Below, one piece after another: positions 5,438-6,976 of a DNA stretch of 6,976 bases. How positions within the stretch are numbered: position 1 is the stretch's first letter; every line of letters begins with the position of its first letter. The DNA is from Micropruina sp. (GTDB lineage: Bacteria; Actinomycetota; Actinomycetes; Propionibacteriales; Propionibacteriaceae): assembly GCA_013693855.1 (NCBI GenBank), contig CP059261.1, forward strand, positions 2,420,686 through 2,427,661. Reading direction: 5' to 3'. A program made the position numbers and the translations under genes. Under the pieces are notes generated by a model, which was not told the origin of the DNA, ran no database searches, and worked only from the letters and a program-made list of their open reading frames with translations.

Positions 5438-6742
5438 AGCGTCCTGGTCCACGAGGTACGGGACCGCAGCAGCGTCGCCGAGGCGGGCAAGCCCGGCCGG
5501 TTCCTGATCCAGCTGATCGACGTCGGCCGCGGCTCGTCCGGCTACTACCCGGCGGAAACCCTGGAGTCGGCAGCCCGCGACCGGGTGTTCCCGGCCGGAA
5601 CGCACATGTACATGGACCATGCCGCCGCCATCAGACGGGGGCCCAGCGGTGAGCGGTCCATCCGCGACCTGGCCGCGGTGACAGTCGAGGACGCCCGGTG
5701 GAATGCCGACACTCAGGCGCTGGAGGCTGAGGCGCAGGTCTTCTCCGGCTATGTCGACGTGCTGCGGGAGATGAAGGACTCCATCGGCGTGTCGATATCC
5801 GCATGGGCCGAGCATGCCGCACCCAAACCTGGGCAGGCGCGCACCATTTCCCGCATCACCGAGGCCGAGTCCGTCGACTTCGTCGCCAAGGCCGGCCGCG
5901 GCGGAAAGATCCTGTCGATCCTCGAATCGCGGACCGCGTCGTCCGAGGCGACCGCACGTGATCGGCGCGAGCAGCTGGACCAGGCCGTGACCGACGCCTA
6001 CGCCGACCCGCAGGCGAGCGTGTGGGCCGGGGTTAGCGACTACGACGAAACCGACCATCTGGTCTGGTTCTACGTCGGGGATGCCCTCTACCAGCAGGCC
6101 TACGCGGTCGCCGACGACGACCTGACCGTCACCCTCATCGACACGCCCCAGGAAGTGCGGCGGGTCACCACCTACGTCCCTGTCCAGTCCGGCGGGGAGT
6201 CCACCACCAATCAGGAGGCATCCATGCCCGAGATCTCGCAGCAGGAGCTCGATCAGCTCCGGGAGTCTGCCAGCAAGGTGGCCACGCTGGAATCTGAGCG
6301 TGACGCCGCCACCAAGCGCGCCGAGGAGGCCGAGGCCCGTGCGGCCGAAGCCGACCGGGTGCAGAGGGTCGCCGAGGCCAAGGCTCAGGCGTCCGCCAAG
6401 GTCGTCGAGTCCACCAAGGGCGAGCACCCGGCGATCGCGTCCCGCGTTTCCCGGCTCATCGTCGACAGCATCGCCGAGGCCGACCTGCCCGCCGACCTCG
6501 ACGCCCGCATCGCCGAGGCGGTCAGGTCCGAGAAGGAATACCTGACCAGCATCACCGGCGGGAAGCTCACCGGCTTCGGCGAGTCCACCCCGTCACCGAG
6601 TCCATCAAGCAGCGGACCCACAGCCCCTTCGGCCGGCCGCTCAAGAGCGCCTGAGGAGGCACTGACCAATGAGCACCAACGAGATTTTCCGGCCCGACAA
6701 GGCCCGCTCCATGCCGGTCCCGGCCGGCACCAAGTCCGGTGA
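5435..6742 (+). CDS. Capsid maturation protease fused to a scaffold domain
   Basis: This is a prohead protease with a C-terminal scaffold. Residues 1-165 look like the HK97/herpes-assemblin type protease fold: candidate catalytic His in HMYMDH (H57 or H62), Ser in IGVSISAW (S120 or S122), and an acidic residue in ITEAESVDF (E143/E145). Residues 181-250 form a small separate beta-rich domain (VWFYVGDALYQQAYAVADDD). Residues 260-330 are a strongly charged coiled coil (LESERDAATKRAEEAEARAAEADR) typical of scaffolds. The given C-terminus (SPSPSSSGPTAPSAG onwards) is low-complexity and runs 74 nt into the next gene. In the -1 frame the end is PVTESIKQRTHSPFGRPLKSA with a TGA at 6652-6654 placed neatly before the next ribosome binding site. 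I think the native protein stops at 6654 after a one-base restoration in CCCC (6588-6591). The scaffold would fill the prohead and then be cleaved or released. Confidence 0.85.
   Translation: MSVLVHEVRDRSSVAEAGKPGRFLIQLIDVGRGSSGYYPAETLESAARDRVFPAGTHMYMDHAAAIRRGPSGERSIRDLAAVTVEDARWNADTQALEAEAQVFSGYVDVLREMKDSIGVSISAWAEHAAPKPGQARTISRITEAESVDFVAKAGRGGKILSILESRTASSEATARDRREQLDQAVTDAYADPQASVWAGVSDYDETDHLVWFYVGDALYQQAYAVADDDLTVTLIDTPQEVRRVTTYVPVQSGGESTTNQEASMPEISQQELDQLRESASKVATLESERDAATKRAEEAEARAAEADRVQRVAEAKAQASAKVVESTKGEHPAIASRVSRLIVDSIAEADLPADLDARIAEAVRSEKEYLTSITGGKLTGFGESTPSPSPSSSGPTAPSAGRSRAPEEALTNEHQRDFPARQGPLHAGPGRHQVR
6213..6226 (+). promoter_or_regulatory. Internal ribosome binding site and start for a free scaffold protein
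   Basis: A perfect AGGAGG (6213-6218) lies five nt before an in-frame ATG (6224) within the protease gene, exactly where the linker ends and the coiled-coil scaffold begins (MPEISQQELDQL). Translation here would make about 143 residues of scaffold alone, if the end is at 6654. The arrangement matches the nested lambda C/Nu3 genes. Confidence 0.6.
6588..6592 (+). other. Frame break near the end of the protease-scaffold gene
   Basis: The current frame reads ACC CCG TCA and goes on into low-complexity Ser/Pro. One extra C gives ACC CCC GTC ACC GAG and the ending described for the protease gene, with its stop nine bases or so before the next start. The P-site CCG could re-pair with CCC one base back, but no full slippery heptamer is present. 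Confidence 0.6.
6654..6671 (+). promoter_or_regulatory. Ribosome binding site of the decoration protein gene
   Basis: AGGAGG (6654-6659) lies nine nt before ATG 6669. The TGA at 6652-6654 in the alternative frame overlaps its first base, the usual stop-to-Shine-Dalgarno spacing between coupled genes, which supports both the start at 6669 and the end of the scaffold at 6654. Confidence 0.8.
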
Positions 6743-6976
6743 CCCGGTCCGGGTCGGCATCATCAACGGCGTGTGCGTGACTGACCGGGCCAACACCAGC
6801 GTCAACCCGTTCAACGCCGACGGTTCGGTCAACTCGACCTACAACTACGGCGGCGGCAACCCCGACGGCTACGCCTCGGTGTGGACCTGGGGCGGGCATC
6901 GCATCAAGGTCAAGGCGGGCGCCAAGCCGGCCTTCGGCGACGCTGTCTACTTCGATCCCGCAGGGACCCCTGCAAG
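6669..6976 (+). CDS. Capsid decoration protein, DUF2190-like (partial, runs off the window)
   Basis: The first 102 residues are present; the frame is open to the window edge. It begins MSTNEIFRPDKARSMPVPAG, then GTKSGDPVRVGIINGVCVTDR and the telling phrase PAFGDAVYFDPAGT, the pattern of DUF2190-like head decoration proteins (PVPAGTxSGDPV...GDAVYFD). Such proteins bind the outside of the expanded capsid shell and stabilise it against DNA pressure, like lambda gpD. A Gly/Asn/Tyr-rich insertion (residues about 44-66, with STYNYGGGNPDGY) separates the two conserved parts and is likely a surface loop. The major capsid gene would be expected next, beyond the window. The start is set by the strong ribosome binding site. 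Function is assigned from pattern memory, without a search. Confidence 0.8.
   Translation, partial: MSTNEIFRPDKARSMPVPAGTKSGDPVRVGIINGVCVTDRANTSVNPFNADGSVNSTYNYGGGNPDGYASVWTWGGHRIKVKAGAKPAFGDAVYFDPAGTPA

Noticed and set aside
5417..6427. Minus-strand open frame of 336 codons across the protease gene
   Set aside because: Gly/Leu/Asp/Val-rich shadow of the protease codons, with no motif.
1..6976. CRISPR array, insertion sequence, integrase or attachment site
   Set aside because: No regularly spaced repeats, no transposase or recombinase motifs, and no long inverted repeats were seen.

Overview
The window is a high-GC (about two-thirds by eye) packaging and head-assembly segment of a tailed double-stranded DNA phage or prophage. 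The almost exclusive G/C in third codon positions, the frequent GTG starts and the protein families (zinc-ribbon/HTH protein next to the terminase, MuF head protein with its CxxC...HxxCxC motif, fused protease-scaffold, DUF2190-like decoration protein) point to an actinobacterial host. The sequence alone does not tell a free phage from a prophage.

Layout. Positions 1-1110 hold two plus-strand genes: a small unrecognised gene, then a cysteine-rich protein carrying a zinc ribbon and helix-turn-helix. The second is split over two frames (302-886 and 760-1110). Positions 1111-1309 are non-coding, with a good promoter candidate (TTGCAT-16 bp-TACACT, extended -10), a leader of about 135 nt, and a strong intrinsic terminator at 1247-1274. 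From 1310 the head operon runs on the plus strand: terminase large subunit (1310-2770), portal (2788-4278), MuF-like minor head protein (split, 4283-4870 and 4885-5307), capsid protease-scaffold (5435-6742, probable natural end at 6654) and a decoration protein (6669 to beyond the window end). One small zinc-ribbon gene appears to lie on the minus strand (5407-5213) between the MuF and protease genes.

How it works together: the terminase motor docks on the portal and pumps DNA. The portal and MuF protein occupy the special vertex. The scaffold directs shell assembly and the protease matures it. The decoration protein then stabilises the shell. A second in-frame start with a perfect Shine-Dalgarno inside the protease gene (ATG 6224) suggests that free scaffold is also made, as with lambda C/Nu3.

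Two themes deserve attention. First, four reading frames (near 290, 795, 4837 and 6590) each break in the same -1 direction at a run of G or C. A missing base in homopolymers of the assembly is the simplest reading; recoding is the alternative, and the site at 793-799 is a textbook X XXY YYZ heptamer. Second, the order zinc/HTH gene, promoter, short leader, terminator, late operon resembles the lambda Q-pR'-tR' late switch, and may mark an undescribed late-gene regulator of actinophages.
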